Both the position numbers and the translations under genes were made by a program. This document shows positions 7,489 through 17,067 of a DNA stretch of 64,000 nucleotides, piece by piece (the stretch's first letter is position 1; each line of letters opens with the position of its first letter). A model generated the notes under the pieces. That model did not search any database. It was not told the origin of the DNA and saw nothing but the letters and a program-made list of their open reading frames with translations. Source of the stretch: Halomonas alkalicola (GTDB lineage Bacteria; Pseudomonadota; Gammaproteobacteria; Pseudomonadales; Halomonadaceae); NCBI RefSeq assembly GCF_030704205.1, contig NZ_CP131913.1, forward strand, positions 2,294,001 through 2,358,000, read 5' to 3'.

Positions 7489-8653
7489 CGAGGTAGCCGA
7501 GGCCGAGAGGCGCCCCCGTGGCATGGTCGCGGGCGACCACCTCCCCCTCCCAGTAGGGCACCGTGGTGGCCATCCAGCGCTCGGCATGGGGCGCCTCGAC
7601 GATCAGGTCGAGCCCCGCCGCGGGCACCTCGAGTCGCCAGCGGGTGGGTACCTCGCGGCCGGCCACCGACGAGGTGGCCAGCGGCGTGAGGACGAGTTCG
7701 TCCGGCGCCAGCGCCCGGGGCTCCCCTGCCGGGGTGATCCAGGTGCCGGAGCGGTAGTCGCCGCCGGCCTCGCCGCCGCCGCGCAGCTGGAAGGCCATCA
7801 GCCGGTGGCCGTCCTCCAGGTGCAGCGAGAACCAGTCCCAGCCCGCCTGCTCGGGGCCCAGCAGCTGGCTGCTCCACTCCCGGTCGAGCCAGCCCTGGCC
7901 GCTCACCGCATGGGTCTCTCCTTCCAGCACCACCTCGCCTTCCACGCGCCAGAAGGGCTGGCTGACGTACATCGAGCCCTGGCCATCGGAGGACTTCTGG
8001 CTGAAGCGGGCGTCGCCGTGCAGCACCAGGGGACCCTCGGCGGTGAGCTCGAGACGGTAGCCGACGCGTTCCTGCCCCTCGCCGTCGAAGGCGGTCAGGG
8101 TGAGGCGCTCGAAGGTGTCGGCGTCCGGGTCTTCCACCCGGGTGGCCAGCGTCCAGTCGTCGAGCCAGGCGCGGAAGGGCTGGGCCACGGCGCCGGCCTG
8201 GCCGGCGCGGCCCTCGCTCGGGTCGGCGGAGTGGCTGCGGGCGAAGCGCTCGGCCACGGCGTGCCGCTCGCCCCGGGAGACCGCCAGGTGCGCCATCCAC
8301 AGCTGGTCGGCCACCCAGGGGGCCTGCGCCGGGCGCGCCTCCGGCGGTGCCTCCTCAGGAGGGGAGAGCGCCTGGCGGAACAGGGTCCACTGCACCCCCA
8401 GGGGGTCGCCGGCCTCGTCCTCGAGGTTGGCGGTGAGGTACCACCACTCGATGCGGTAGTCCGGGTGGGCGCCGTGGTCCTCGGGGAAGCGCAGCGGCGT
8501 GCCGGGGCGTGCCTGGGTATAGCCCTCCGCGCTCTCGCCCAGGCCGGCGAACCCCGCGCCCGAGCTCGCGGGCGGTGCCTCGCCGCAGCCGGCCAGGGCC
8601 AGCACGGGGGCCAGCAGCAGGGCGGCGAGGCGAGGGCGCAGGAAAGGGGGCAT
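7472..8653 (-). CDS. AttH/CrtC-like lipocalin-domain lipoprotein
   Basis: 393-aa lipoprotein with signal and lipobox LALAGC. The body is the AttH (CrtC, PF07143) lipocalin-like fold: DYRIEWWYLTANLE near residue 70, GVQWTLFRQAL, and the hallmark GQGWLDREWSSQLLG followed by GWDWFSLHLEDG in the C-terminal half. AttH proteins are encoded beside an ABC ATPase and an FtsX-type permease, as here, and are thought to bind a lipid-like molecule at the envelope; the ligand is unknown. The start overlaps the permease stop (TGATG), so the three genes form one translation-coupled operon. Confidence 0.88.
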   Translation of the reverse strand: MPPFLRPRLAALLLAPVLALAGCGEAPPASSGAGFAGLGESAEGYTQARPGTPLRFPEDHGAHPDYRIEWWYLTANLEDEAGDPLGVQWTLFRQALSPPEEAPPEARPAQAPWVADQLWMAHLAVSRGERHAVAERFARSHSADPSEGRAGQAGAVAQPFRAWLDDWTLATRVEDPDADTFERLTLTAFDGEGQERVGYRLELTAEGPLVLHGDARFSQKSSDGQGSMYVSQPFWRVEGEVVLEGETHAVSGQGWLDREWSSQLLGPEQAGWDWFSLHLEDGHRLMAFQLRGGGEAGGDYRSGTWITPAGEPRALAPDELVLTPLATSSVAGREVPTRWRLEVPAAGLDLIVEAPHAERWMATTVPYWEGEVVARDHATGAPLGLGYLEMTGY

Positions 8654-11178
8654 CAGGCAGCCTCCTCGGCCAGCAGGTCGCGCGGCGGCGTGCGCCACAG
8701 GCGCAGCACCGGCAGGGCGGCGGCGGCCAGCGCCACCCCCACCGCGGTGGCCAGGGTCAGCAGGATCTCGCCGGGGAAGAGGTGCAGCGGCAGGCGCCAG
8801 CCGAAGGCCGCCACGTTGATCACCGCCACCAGCCCCCAGGCGATGGCGATGCCCAGCGGAATCGCCATGAGACCGGTGGTCAGCGCCGCGCCGCCCAACT
8901 GGGCGAGCTGGACCCGGGCGAGCTCGGCCCGGGGCACGCCCAGGGCCCACAGCGGTGCCAGCCGGCGGCGGCGCTCCGCAGCCTGGGCGAGCAGGCTGGC
9001 CAGCAGCGCCAGGGCCGCCACCCCCAGGGTCAGGGCGTTGAGCGCCCGGGTGATGGTGAAGGTGCGCTCGAAGATGCCGGTGGCGATGCGCTTCACCTCG
9101 CGCTGGTCCTGCACGCTGTCGCGGCCCAGGCCGAACTCCCCGGCCAGCGCCTCGGCCAGGGCCGCGCCGTCGGCGCCATCGCCGAGCACGATGCCCAGCG
9201 AGCCCGGCGGTGCGCCGAAGCGCTCGGCCAGGTGGGGAACCGCCAGCAGCACCTCGCCGCGGGGGTTGCCGTAGTCCGGGTAGATCGCCGCCACCTCGAG
9301 CCGGGTCTCGCCGCCCGGGGCCTCCAGGCGCAGCCGGTCCCCCGGGGCGATGCCCTCGGCCACCGCCAGCTGCTCGTTGACGAAGGCCGCGCCGTCGCGA
9401 AATGCCCCCCAGGCCGCCTCGCGGCCGTCCTGGGTGGCGACCAGCGGCCAGCTCGGGGTCAGGGTCTCGCCGGGGGTGATGGCGTAGAGCCCCACCGGCA
9501 GGTCGCGCTCCCGGGCCGGGCGCGAGGCCTCGTTGCCGGGCTCGATGGCCAGCAGGCGCGACTCGCTGCGCCGGGTGGCCAGGCGCTCGGCCACCTCCGG
9601 GCGTTCGGCCAGCCAGGCGTCGATCGCCGCGAACTGCTCCGCCGGTGGGCGCAGGTAGAGGTCGGCCACCAGGCGCTGGTCCAGCCACTCCAGGAAGGTG
9701 AGGCGAAAGCCCCCCACCATGCTGCTCACCCCCAGGTTGGCGGAAAGCGCGACCAGCAGCGCCATCATGGCAAGCGACAGCCGCGGCAGCTGCAGCTGCA
9801 GGTCGGCCAGGGCCCACTGGGCCAGGGGGCGACGTCTCGCCAGGTGGGTGAGGCCGGCCAGGGCGGCGCCCAGCAGCGGGGGCAGCCACAGGGCGCAGGC
9901 CAGCAGCAGGGCGCCCACCAGGCCGAAGCCGGCCACCAGCCCCTCGCCCGGCGTCAGGCGCCAGAGCCAGGCCGCCAGCGCCAGGCCGACGAGGGCCGCC
10001 ACCGCGCCGGCGGCGGCCATCAGCGCCAGCTGGCGGCGGAACCCCGAGCGCCAGGCCTGGGCCTGCCCCAGCCCCAGCACGCTGAGCCGCGCCGCCCGCC
10101 ACAGCACCCCGCTGCCGGCCAGCAGCAGGCCGCCCAGGGTGACCGCCACGCCGCCGACCCAGTAGTGCCAGGGCAGGCGCAGCTCGGCGCCCACGCCGGC
10201 GCCGTAGAGGCTGCCCAGGGTGGCGGCCACGTCGGGCAGCAGCGCCCGGGCCAGCCACACCCCGCCGGCGATGCCGGCCAGGGCGCCGATCAGGCCCAGC
10301 AGCACAAGCTCCAGCGCCAGCGCCGCCACCAGGGCGCGGCCGGAGACCCCCAGGGCGCGCAGGGTGCGCAGCATCCCCAGGCGCTGCTCCAGGGCCAGGC
10401 CCAGCGCCGCCTGGACGATGAAGAGCCCCACCACCAGCGCCAGCAGGGCCAGGGCGGTGAGGTTGAGGTGGAAGCTCTCGGTGAGCTGGCCCGGCGAGAC
10501 CAGCACATCGGCCCGGGTCAGGGCCAGCCCCGGCGGCGCCTCGCCGAGCGCCCCCGGTGCGGCCACCAGCCGGGTGATCCGCGCGCCGCTCTCCAGCAGG
10601 GCCGCGGCGGCGGCGATATCCATCACCAGGGTATCCGGCGGCAGCGAGAGGGCCAGGGTCAGCGGCGGCAGCGGGCGGCCGTCGGCCAGCCGCGGGGTGG
10701 CGCCCTCGGCATCGGCCCGGGCCAGACCGAAGGCGACCAGGAGATCCGGCGCCAGCCGGGTCTGCCAGGGAGGCGAGAGGAATCCGGTGAGCTCACCCGG
10801 GTGTGAAGTGGAATGGCTGCCGGCGGTGGCGAACTCGCTGTCGCCGGGCAGGGTGAGCGGGTCGATGCCGATCACCGTCAGGCGGGTGCCGTCCGGCGCC
10901 GCCAGGGTGCCCTCCAGCAGCGGCGAGACCGGCAGCCCCGCCAGCCGCAGGGCCAGGTAGTCCTCCCGGGTCAGCGCCTCGCCGTCGCGGCGCTCCAGGC
11001 GGTCCAGGCCGGTGGAGAAGAGCGCCTCGGCCCGGGCGTAGCTGTCCCGGGCCGAGGCGTTGATCGCCTGGACGCCGCTCCATAGGGCGCTGGCCACCCA
11101 CAGGCCCAGCAGCAGCATCACCAGCTGGCCGGGGTGGCGCCGATAGTGCGAGAGCAGGGTGGCCAGCACCACGGCCAT
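8653..11178 (-). CDS. FtsX-family ABC transporter permease (AttF/AttG-like)
   Basis: 841-aa membrane protein built as two MacB/FtsX units: an N-terminal transmembrane helix (about residues 17-37), a large periplasmic domain, then clusters of membrane helices around residues 230-420 and a second periplasmic domain and helix group ending near residue 835. This matches the long LolC/YbbP-like permeases that pair with a LolD-type ATPase. ATG 11178 immediately follows the ATPase stop (the codons overlap) and its own stop overlaps the lipoprotein start. The complex probably moves or extracts envelope lipids or lipoproteins; the substrate is not evident. Confidence 0.88.
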   Translation of the reverse strand: MAVVLATLLSHYRRHPGQLVMLLLGLWVASALWSGVQAINASARDSYARAEALFSTGLDRLERRDGEALTREDYLALRLAGLPVSPLLEGTLAAPDGTRLTVIGIDPLTLPGDSEFATAGSHSTSHPGELTGFLSPPWQTRLAPDLLVAFGLARADAEGATPRLADGRPLPPLTLALSLPPDTLVMDIAAAAALLESGARITRLVAAPGALGEAPPGLALTRADVLVSPGQLTESFHLNLTALALLALVVGLFIVQAALGLALEQRLGMLRTLRALGVSGRALVAALALELVLLGLIGALAGIAGGVWLARALLPDVAATLGSLYGAGVGAELRLPWHYWVGGVAVTLGGLLLAGSGVLWRAARLSVLGLGQAQAWRSGFRRQLALMAAAGAVAALVGLALAAWLWRLTPGEGLVAGFGLVGALLLACALWLPPLLGAALAGLTHLARRRPLAQWALADLQLQLPRLSLAMMALLVALSANLGVSSMVGGFRLTFLEWLDQRLVADLYLRPPAEQFAAIDAWLAERPEVAERLATRRSESRLLAIEPGNEASRPARERDLPVGLYAITPGETLTPSWPLVATQDGREAAWGAFRDGAAFVNEQLAVAEGIAPGDRLRLEAPGGETRLEVAAIYPDYGNPRGEVLLAVPHLAERFGAPPGSLGIVLGDGADGAALAEALAGEFGLGRDSVQDQREVKRIATGIFERTFTITRALNALTLGVAALALLASLLAQAAERRRRLAPLWALGVPRAELARVQLAQLGGAALTTGLMAIPLGIAIAWGLVAVINVAAFGWRLPLHLFPGEILLTLATAVGVALAAAALPVLRLWRTPPRDLLAEEAA

Positions 11179-11858
11179 CAGGCGTCTGCCTCGGCGGCCT
11201 CGCGGGGAGCGAGCCGCCCACGGGAGAGCAGCAGGCAGCGGTCCAGGGGGGCGGCCACCTGGGGGCTGTGGGTCACCATCAGCAGGGTGCAGCCGGCCTG
11301 GCGCACCAGGCCCAGCAGCAGCTCGAGCACCTCGCCGGCGCTGGCCTCGTCGAGGTTGCCGGTGGGCTCGTCGGCCAGCAGCAGCGCGGGCCGCGGGGCC
11401 AGGGCGCGGCCGATGGCCAGGCGCTGCTGCTGGCCGCCGGAGAGCTGCTCGGGGTAGCGCCGCTCCAGGCCCGCCAGCCCCAGCCGACGGATCAGCTCCG
11501 CCGACCAGTCCGGGTCCTCCACGCCGGCCAGCCGCGCCTGCAGGCGCAGGTTGTCGTGCACCGAGAGGCTCGGCACCAGGTGGAACTGCTGGAACACCAG
11601 GCCCACTGCCTCGCGGCGCAGCCGGGCCCGCTCGGGCTCGCTGAGCGACGAGATCATCCGGCCGCCCAGGCGGACCTCGCCGGCATCGGGCAGGTCGAGC
11701 CCCGCGGCCAGGTGCAGCAGGGTCGACTTGCCGCTGCCCGATTCGCCCATCAGCGCCAGGCTCTCGCCGGGGGCCAGCGTCAGGTCGACCCCGGCGAGCA
11801 CCTCGAGTGGCCCCTGGGGCGTGGCGTAGGCGCGGTGGACCTGGCGAAATTCCAGCAT
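11178..11858 (-). CDS. ABC transporter ATP-binding protein, LolD/MacB type (AttE-like)
   Basis: 226-aa ATPase. Walker A is GESGSGKST at about residues 38-46, the Q-loop is [13 protein letters not shown], the signature is LSGGQQQR and Walker B is [13 protein letters not shown]. The TGNLD sequence after Walker B is typical of the LolD/FtsE/MacB mechanotransmission group. It is first in the operon with the FtsX permease and the AttH-like lipoprotein. ATG 11858 was chosen as the family start ([11 protein letters not shown]); longer upstream reading crosses the promoter region shared with the divergent AraC gene. Confidence 0.93.
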   Translation of the reverse strand: MLEFRQVHRAYATPQGPLEVLAGVDLTLAPGESLALMGESGSGKSTLLHLAAGLDLPDAGEVRLGGRMISSLSEPERARLRREAVGLVFQQFHLVPSLSVHDNLRLQARLAGVEDPDWSAELIRRLGLAGLERRYPEQLSGGQQQRLAIGRALAPRPALLLADEPTGNLDEASAGEVLELLLGLVRQAGCTLLMVTHSPQVAAPLDRCLLLSRGRLAPREAAEADA

Positions 11859-12005
11859 GGCGAGTTCCCGGTGGCGTTCCCTCCGGCATGGTGGCACAGA
11901 ACGCCCCGCCGCCACAGACGACTCACGGAGCAATGAAGCCGAGCGGGCGATCGGGTATAACCGGACACCTGGATGGGCGGCCCCATGGCCGGGGGAGGAG
12001 AAGGC

Positions 12006-13013
12006 GTGACGGTTACCGTCTCGAGACACTTTGTCAGCGAGCTGTTCCTGGGCGTCCCGGCGCTCGCGGCCGAGCGTGCCGCCCTGCTGCGCCGTGCCGG
12101 CATCTCGCCGCGGCTGCTGGAGTCACCCCACGGGCGGGTCACCGTCGACCAGTTCGCCACCCTCTATCGCCTGCTGGTCAACGAGTGCGACGACGAGACG
12201 CCGGGCTTCTTCGCCCGGCCCCTGCGTGGCGGCACCCTCAAGCTGCTCTGCCTGAGCCTGCTGGAGGCGCCGACCCTCAAGGTGGCGCTGCATCGCTACC
12301 AGCTCTTCTTCCGCATCCTGCTGGACGACTTCGGCTACGAGGTCAGCCACGGCGACGCCCTGGTGCGCATCGGCCTGGTGGAGAGCCGGCTCCCCGCCGG
12401 CAACCGCATCCTGGTCCACGAGCTGATGCTCAAGCTGCTGCACGGCATCGCCTCCTGGATGATCGCCCGCAAGATCCCGCCGATCATGATGGAATGCGCC
12501 TATCCCCAGCCTGCGCACAGCGCCGACTACCGCTACTTCTATCCCGGGCAGCTGGCCTTCGATCGGCCGCAGACCGCGATCTACTTCGATCGAGCGATTC
12601 TCGATGAGCCGATCCGCCAGACCAAGCGACACCTGGGGGCCTTCCTGCAGCGGGCCCCGGCGGACTGGTTCTACGTCTCCTTCGAGGAGCGGCTGCTCTC
12701 CCACCGGGTGCGCGAGCACCTGAGCCGCCAGCACGCCTATTCGGCCAGCGTGGCGGAAGTGGCCGAGGCGCTGCATATGTCGGTGCGCAGCCTGTCGCGC
12801 CGCCTGGCGGCGGAGGGCACCCGCTTCCAGGCGGTCAAGGACGAGTGCAGGCGCGACTTCGCCATCCAGGCCCTGACCCGCAGCGACCAGCCGCTGCCGG
12901 GCATCGCCGAGTCCCTCGGCTTCCAGGACCTGGCCTGCTTCAGCCGCGCCTTCCGCGCCTGGACCGGCGATACGCCCGCCGCCTATCGGCGGGCGCTGGC
13001 CACGCCCCGGTAG
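12006..13013 (+). CDS. AraC-family transcriptional regulator
   Basis: 335-aa regulator. Residues about 20-200 form the arabinose-binding-like ligand domain (PF12625 type, with GGTLKLLCLSLLEAPTL), and residues about 230-330 the double helix-turn-helix AraC domain: VAEVAEALHMSVRSLSRRLA, then IAESLGFQDLACFSRAFRAW. Start GTG 12006 has GGAGGAG eight bases upstream; an in-frame ATG further 5' lacks one. Regulators of this OruR/ArgR-like subgroup often sit beside and activate acyl-CoA catabolic genes, and the acyl-CoA gene cluster follows here in convergent orientation. The effector is unknown. Confidence 0.9.
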   Translation: MTVTVSRHFVSELFLGVPALAAERAALLRRAGISPRLLESPHGRVTVDQFATLYRLLVNECDDETPGFFARPLRGGTLKLLCLSLLEAPTLKVALHRYQLFFRILLDDFGYEVSHGDALVRIGLVESRLPAGNRILVHELMLKLLHGIASWMIARKIPPIMMECAYPQPAHSADYRYFYPGQLAFDRPQTAIYFDRAILDEPIRQTKRHLGAFLQRAPADWFYVSFEERLLSHRVREHLSRQHAYSASVAEVAEALHMSVRSLSRRLAAEGTRFQAVKDECRRDFAIQALTRSDQPLPGIAESLGFQDLACFSRAFRAWTGDTPAAYRRALATPR

Positions 13014-13030
13014 CGCCCGGGCCTGCGCCC

Positions 13031-14687
13031 TCACGCCTCCTGGCGGATGCGCTTCTTGTCGAGCTTGCCGACGCTGGTCTTGGGGATCTCGTCGACGCAG
13101 CGAACGGTGGAGGGGAGCGCCCAGCGGTTGATCTGCCCCTCGCTGACGAAGCGCTTGAGGAAGGCCAGGATCTCGTCGCTTGTCGGCGGCGCATTGAGGT
13201 CCGTGGGCACCACCAGGGCGGCGGGGCGCTCGCCCCACTGCTCGTCGGGCACGCCGATCACCGCCACCTCGGCCACCCCGGGGCACTGGGCGATCAGGTT
13301 CTCCAGCTCCAGGGAGGAGACCCACTCGCCGCCGGTCTTGATCACGTCCTTGATGCGGTCGCGGATCTGCAGGAAGCTGCGCTCGTCCAGGGTGGCCACG
13401 TCGCCGGTATGCAGCCAGCCGTCGCGCCACAGCTCCTCGCTGCGGGTGGTCTCCTTGTAGTAGGCCTGGGTGAGCCAGGGGGCGCGGACCCGCACCTCGC
13501 CGACGCTCTCGCCGTCCTGGGGCAGGGGGGTGCCGCTCTCATCCACCACCTGCAGGTGCACCAGCGGCACCGCCACGCCCGCCTTGCAGCGCCACGGCAG
13601 TTGGGTCTCGAAGTCCGCCTCGACGATGTCCCGGGGCAGGATGTCGGCGGTGAGCAGCGGGCAGGTCTCGGACATGCCGTAGGCGCTGCGGGTATCGATG
13701 CCGAGCTCCCAGGCCCTGCGCGACAGCGCCTCGGTCAGCGGGCTGCCGCCCACCAGCACCTTCCAGCCGGAGAGGTCGACCCGACCCGAGGCGATCGCCT
13801 CGGCGGCCCACCACCACCATGCCGAGCAGGGTGGGCACGCAGTGGGAGAAGTCCACCTTCTCGCTGACCAGCAGCTTGACCAGCATCTCCGGCTCGTAGC
13901 GCCCCGGGTAGACCTGGGTGGCGCCGAGCAGGGTGGCGGTGTAGGGCACGCCCCAGGCATGCACGTGGAACATCGGCGTGATCGGCATGTAGACCTTGTC
14001 GCGGTTGAGCAGCTCGAACCCCGGCGCCTGGAAGGTGCTGGCCTCGCCCAGGGTGTGCAGCACCAGCTGGCGATGGGTGAAGAAGACCCCCTTGGGGTTG
14101 CCGGTGGTGCCGGTGGTGTAGAAGAGCGTGGCCACCGCGTTCTCGTCGAAGGTGGGGAAGTCGTAGTGGCCGGGCTGTTCGGCCAGCAGCGCCTCGTACT
14201 CGCCCACCAGCGGCAGGGGAGTGTCGACCTCGCCGGGCTCGTCCTGGCACAGCAGGTAGCCGTGGATGCGCGGCAGCCGCTCATGCAGCGAGGCGAGCAG
14301 CGGCACGAAGTCCTGGTGGACCAGCACGAAGGCGTCCTCGGCGTGCTCCATGGTGTAGTGGATCTGCTCCGGGGAGAGGCGCACGTTCACGGTGTGCAGG
14401 ATGGCCCCCAGCATGGGCACGGCGAAGAAGGCCTCCAGGTAGCGGTGGCTGTCCCAGTCGAGCACCGCCACCACATCGCCGGCGCGCACGCCCCGGGCGG
14501 TGAGCAGGTGGGCGAGCTGGTGCACCCGCTCGCGGAAGCGGCGGTAGCTGTGGCGGCTCAGGTCGCGGTAGACGATGGGATTGTCGCCGGCCATGCGCAC
14601 GCCGCTCTCCAGCAGCTCGCCGATCAGCAGCGGCGGGTTGGTGGCCGAGGGCGTGGGCGGCAGGATCTTCGGGTGGACGGTGGTCAT
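13031..14687 (-). pseudogene. Fatty-acyl-CoA synthetase, broken by a +1 frameshift
   Basis: Two overlapping frames together encode one 551-codon AMP-forming acyl-CoA ligase. The N-terminal frame (from 14687) has FYTTGTTGNPKG, the nucleotide loop, and MFHVHAWGVPY; the C-terminal frame (to 13031) has SAYGMSETCPL, GWLHTGDVATL, DRIKDVIKTGGEWVSS and the C-terminal lysine in SVGKLDKKRIR. They join at the CCC run 13807-13809: removing one C restores LLGMVVVAAEAIASGRVDL. All motifs on both sides are intact, so the break is recent or a sequencing error. If real, the first frame makes a truncated protein lacking the C-terminal lid. It lies upstream of the thiolase gene on the same strand and would activate medium or long acids. 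Confidence 0.88.
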
Positions 14688-14709
14688 GGTGCTCTCTCCT
14701 GGCGTCTTG

Positions 14710-15897
14710 TCACAGGCGCTCGATCAGCAGGGCGATGCCCTGGCCGCCGCCGATGCAGAGGGTGATCAGGCCGTAGCGGCCGCCGGTGCGCTCCAGCTCC
14801 GCCAGCGCCTTGATGGTCAGGATGGCACCGGTGGCGCCGACCGGATGGCCCAGCCCCACGGCGCCGCCGTTGGGGTTGAGCTTCTCGGCCGGGAAGCCCA
14901 GCTCGTCGGCCACCGCCATGGCCTGGGCGGCGAAGGCCTCGTTGGACTCGATGACGTCGATATCGGCCATGGCGATGCCGGCCTGCTCCAGGCAGCGGCG
15001 CACGGCGGGAATCGGGCCGAGCCCCATCAGACGGGGCTCGACCCCAGCGGTGGTGCCTACCAGGAAGCGTGCGCGGGGCGAGAGGCCGCGCCGCTCGGCT
15101 TCGTCGGCGTGGGCCAGCACCAGGCTGGCCGCGCCGTCATTGAGGCCCGAGGCGTTGCCGGCGGTGACGATGCCCTCCTTCTGAAAGGCGGGTCGGAGTC
15201 GGGCCAGGTCCTCCAGGGTGACGCCGTCGCGCACGTGCTCGTCCTGGGCGAAGACGCGCTCCTGGCGGCCCTCGCGCACGGTGACCGGCACGATCTGCTC
15301 CGCGAAGCGCCCCTCGGCGATGGCCCTTGCCGCCTTCCGGTGGCTCTCCAGGGCGAAGCGGTCCACCGCCTCGCGGGTCAGGCCGTGGCGGCTGGCGATG
15401 TTCTCGGCGGTGCAGCCCATGTGGCCGCTGCCGAAGGGGTCGCTGAGAATCCCGAGGGTCAGGTCGGTGACCGCTGCGTGCCCCATGCGCAGGCCGCTGC
15501 GCGCCTGGGGCGGCAGCAGGTAGGCGCCGCGGCTCATGGACTCGGCGCCGCCGGCCAGTGCCAGGCGGCTGTCGCCCAGGGTGATCTGCTGGGCGGCGGA
15601 GAGCAGCGCCTGCACCCCGGAGCCGCACAGGCGGTTGACGTTGAAGGCGCCGGCCTCGTCGGGCACGCCGGCCTCCCTGGCAATATGGCGCGCCAGGTAG
15701 GCGTCCTCGGGGCCGGTGGTGATGATATGGCCGTAGACGGCGTGGTCGATGGCCGCCGCCTCGACGCCCGAGCGTGCCAGCGCCTCCCGGGCGGTGATGG
15801 TGCCGAGCTCGTGGGGGGCGAGGCCGGCCAGGCTGCCGCCGAAGCCGCCGATGGCGGTGCGGGCACCGCCCAGAATGACAACGGAGTCCAGTTGCAT
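14710..15897 (-). CDS. Acetyl-CoA C-acyltransferase (thiolase)
   Basis: 395-aa thiolase II/I family enzyme. The nucleophile is Cys91 in NRLCGSGVQAL, His351 lies in GLGHPVGATG and the second cysteine, Cys381, in LCIGGGQG, completing the active site. The N-terminus VVILGGARTAIGGFGGSL is typical. It cleaves or forms beta-ketoacyl-CoA; position between an acyl-CoA dehydrogenase and an acyl-CoA synthetase points to degradation. It is separated from the dehydrogenase gene by 15 bases and by 22 from the frameshifted synthetase. Confidence 0.93.
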   Translation of the reverse strand: MQLDSVVILGGARTAIGGFGGSLAGLAPHELGTITAREALARSGVEAAAIDHAVYGHIITTGPEDAYLARHIAREAGVPDEAGAFNVNRLCGSGVQALLSAAQQITLGDSRLALAGGAESMSRGAYLLPPQARSGLRMGHAAVTDLTLGILSDPFGSGHMGCTAENIASRHGLTREAVDRFALESHRKAARAIAEGRFAEQIVPVTVREGRQERVFAQDEHVRDGVTLEDLARLRPAFQKEGIVTAGNASGLNDGAASLVLAHADEAERRGLSPRARFLVGTTAGVEPRLMGLGPIPAVRRCLEQAGIAMADIDVIESNEAFAAQAMAVADELGFPAEKLNPNGGAVGLGHPVGATGAILTIKALAELERTGGRYGLITLCIGGGQGIALLIERL

Positions 15898-15912
15898 GAG
15901 GTCTCTCCCGGT

Positions 15913-17067
15913 TCAGGCCTTGCCCAGCAGCGAGCGGGCAACGACTTCCTTCATGATTTCCGAGGTGCCGGCGTAGATGGTCTGTACCCGGGCATCCAGA
16001 TAGAAGCGCGAGATGGGGTACTCGCGGGTGTAGCCGTAGCCGCCGAAGAGCTGCAGGCAGGTGTCGGCGGTGGCGCACTGCATCTCGGTGAGGCGCAGCT
16101 TGAGAATGGCGGCCTCGGTGGGGCCCATGGCGCCCTGGCGATACTGCGCCATGCACTTCTCGAGGTAGGCGCGGCCGAGTTCGATGTCGGCCTGCACCTC
16201 GGCCAGGGTGAAGCGGGTGTTCTGGAAGTCGCCCACCCGCTGGCCGAAGGCGCGGCGCTCTTGGACGTACTCCAGGGTCAGCGCCAGGGCCCCCTCCATG
16301 GCGCCCAGGGCCTGGGCGCCGACGCCGAGCCGCTCCCGGGGCAGCTCCTGCATCAGGTAGGCAAAGCCCTGGCCCTCCTCGCCGAGCAGGGCGTCGGCGG
16401 GGAGCTCCATGCCGTCGAAGAAGAGCTCGGCGGTATCGCTGGCGTGCTGGCCGATCTTCTTGATCGGCTGGCCCCGGGAGAAGCCGGGCAGGGTGGTGTC
16501 GACGAGAAAGAGCGAGACCCCCCTGGCGCCCGCCTCCGGGTCGCTCTTGGCGCAGACGATCACCAGGTCGGCCACCTGGCCGTTGGTGATGAAGAGCTTG
16601 CTGCCGTCCAGTCGCCAGCCGCCCTCGGTGGGCTGGGCGCGGGTCTTCATGGCGGCCAGGTCGCTGCCGGCGCCGGGCTCGGTCATGGCGATGGCGCCGA
16701 TCACCTCGCCGCGGGCCATGGCCGGCAGCCAGCGCTGCTGCTGGGCCGGGGTGGCGATATGCAGCAGGTAGGGCATCACGATATTGGCGTGGATGTTGTA
16801 GGCGCTGGCCAGGCCGCCGAAGCCCTGCCGGGAGATCTCCTCGATGACCAGCTGGGTGATGGCGAAGTCGGCGCCGGCGCCGCCCAGGGGCTCCGGCATG
16901 TCGATGCCCAGCAGCCCCGCCTCGCCCATCTGCTGCCAGAGCTCGCGGGGCAGCTCGCCGGCCGCCTCCCAGGCCTCGTAGTGGGGCGCCACCTCCTGCT
17001 CCAGGAAGCGGCAGATCATGTCGTGGAAGAGCGGGGTCAGCTCGTCCTGGGGGATGGCCTCGGTCAC
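15913..17067 (-). CDS. Acyl-CoA dehydrogenase
   Basis: 384-aa flavoprotein. Recognisable segments are AIAMTEPGAGSDLAAM (FAD and substrate loop, near residue 130), KLFITNGQVADLVIV, FGQRVGDFQNTRF, LQLFGGYGYTREYPISR and the C-terminal IYAGTSEIM. The Tyr-Ala-Gly-Thr in the last motif lacks the glutamate of medium-chain enzymes, as in isovaleryl- and long-chain-type enzymes whose base sits elsewhere. The start is GTG 17067, overlapping the ligase stop (GTGA). It performs the first oxidation in the degradation cluster; chain length is not predictable. Confidence 0.92.
   Translation of the reverse strand: MTEAIPQDELTPLFHDMICRFLEQEVAPHYEAWEAAGELPRELWQQMGEAGLLGIDMPEPLGGAGADFAITQLVIEEISRQGFGGLASAYNIHANIVMPYLLHIATPAQQQRWLPAMARGEVIGAIAMTEPGAGSDLAAMKTRAQPTEGGWRLDGSKLFITNGQVADLVIVCAKSDPEAGARGVSLFLVDTTLPGFSRGQPIKKIGQHASDTAELFFDGMELPADALLGEEGQGFAYLMQELPRERLGVGAQALGAMEGALALTLEYVQERRAFGQRVGDFQNTRFTLAEVQADIELGRAYLEKCMAQYRQGAMGPTEAAILKLRLTEMQCATADTCLQLFGGYGYTREYPISRFYLDARVQTIYAGTSEIMKEVVARSLLGKA

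Noticed and set aside
8509..10806. Gln/Gly-rich 765-residue plus-strand frame
   Set aside because: It is the antisense shadow of the FtsX-type permease and lipoprotein genes; its composition is typical of reversed high-GC coding sequence.
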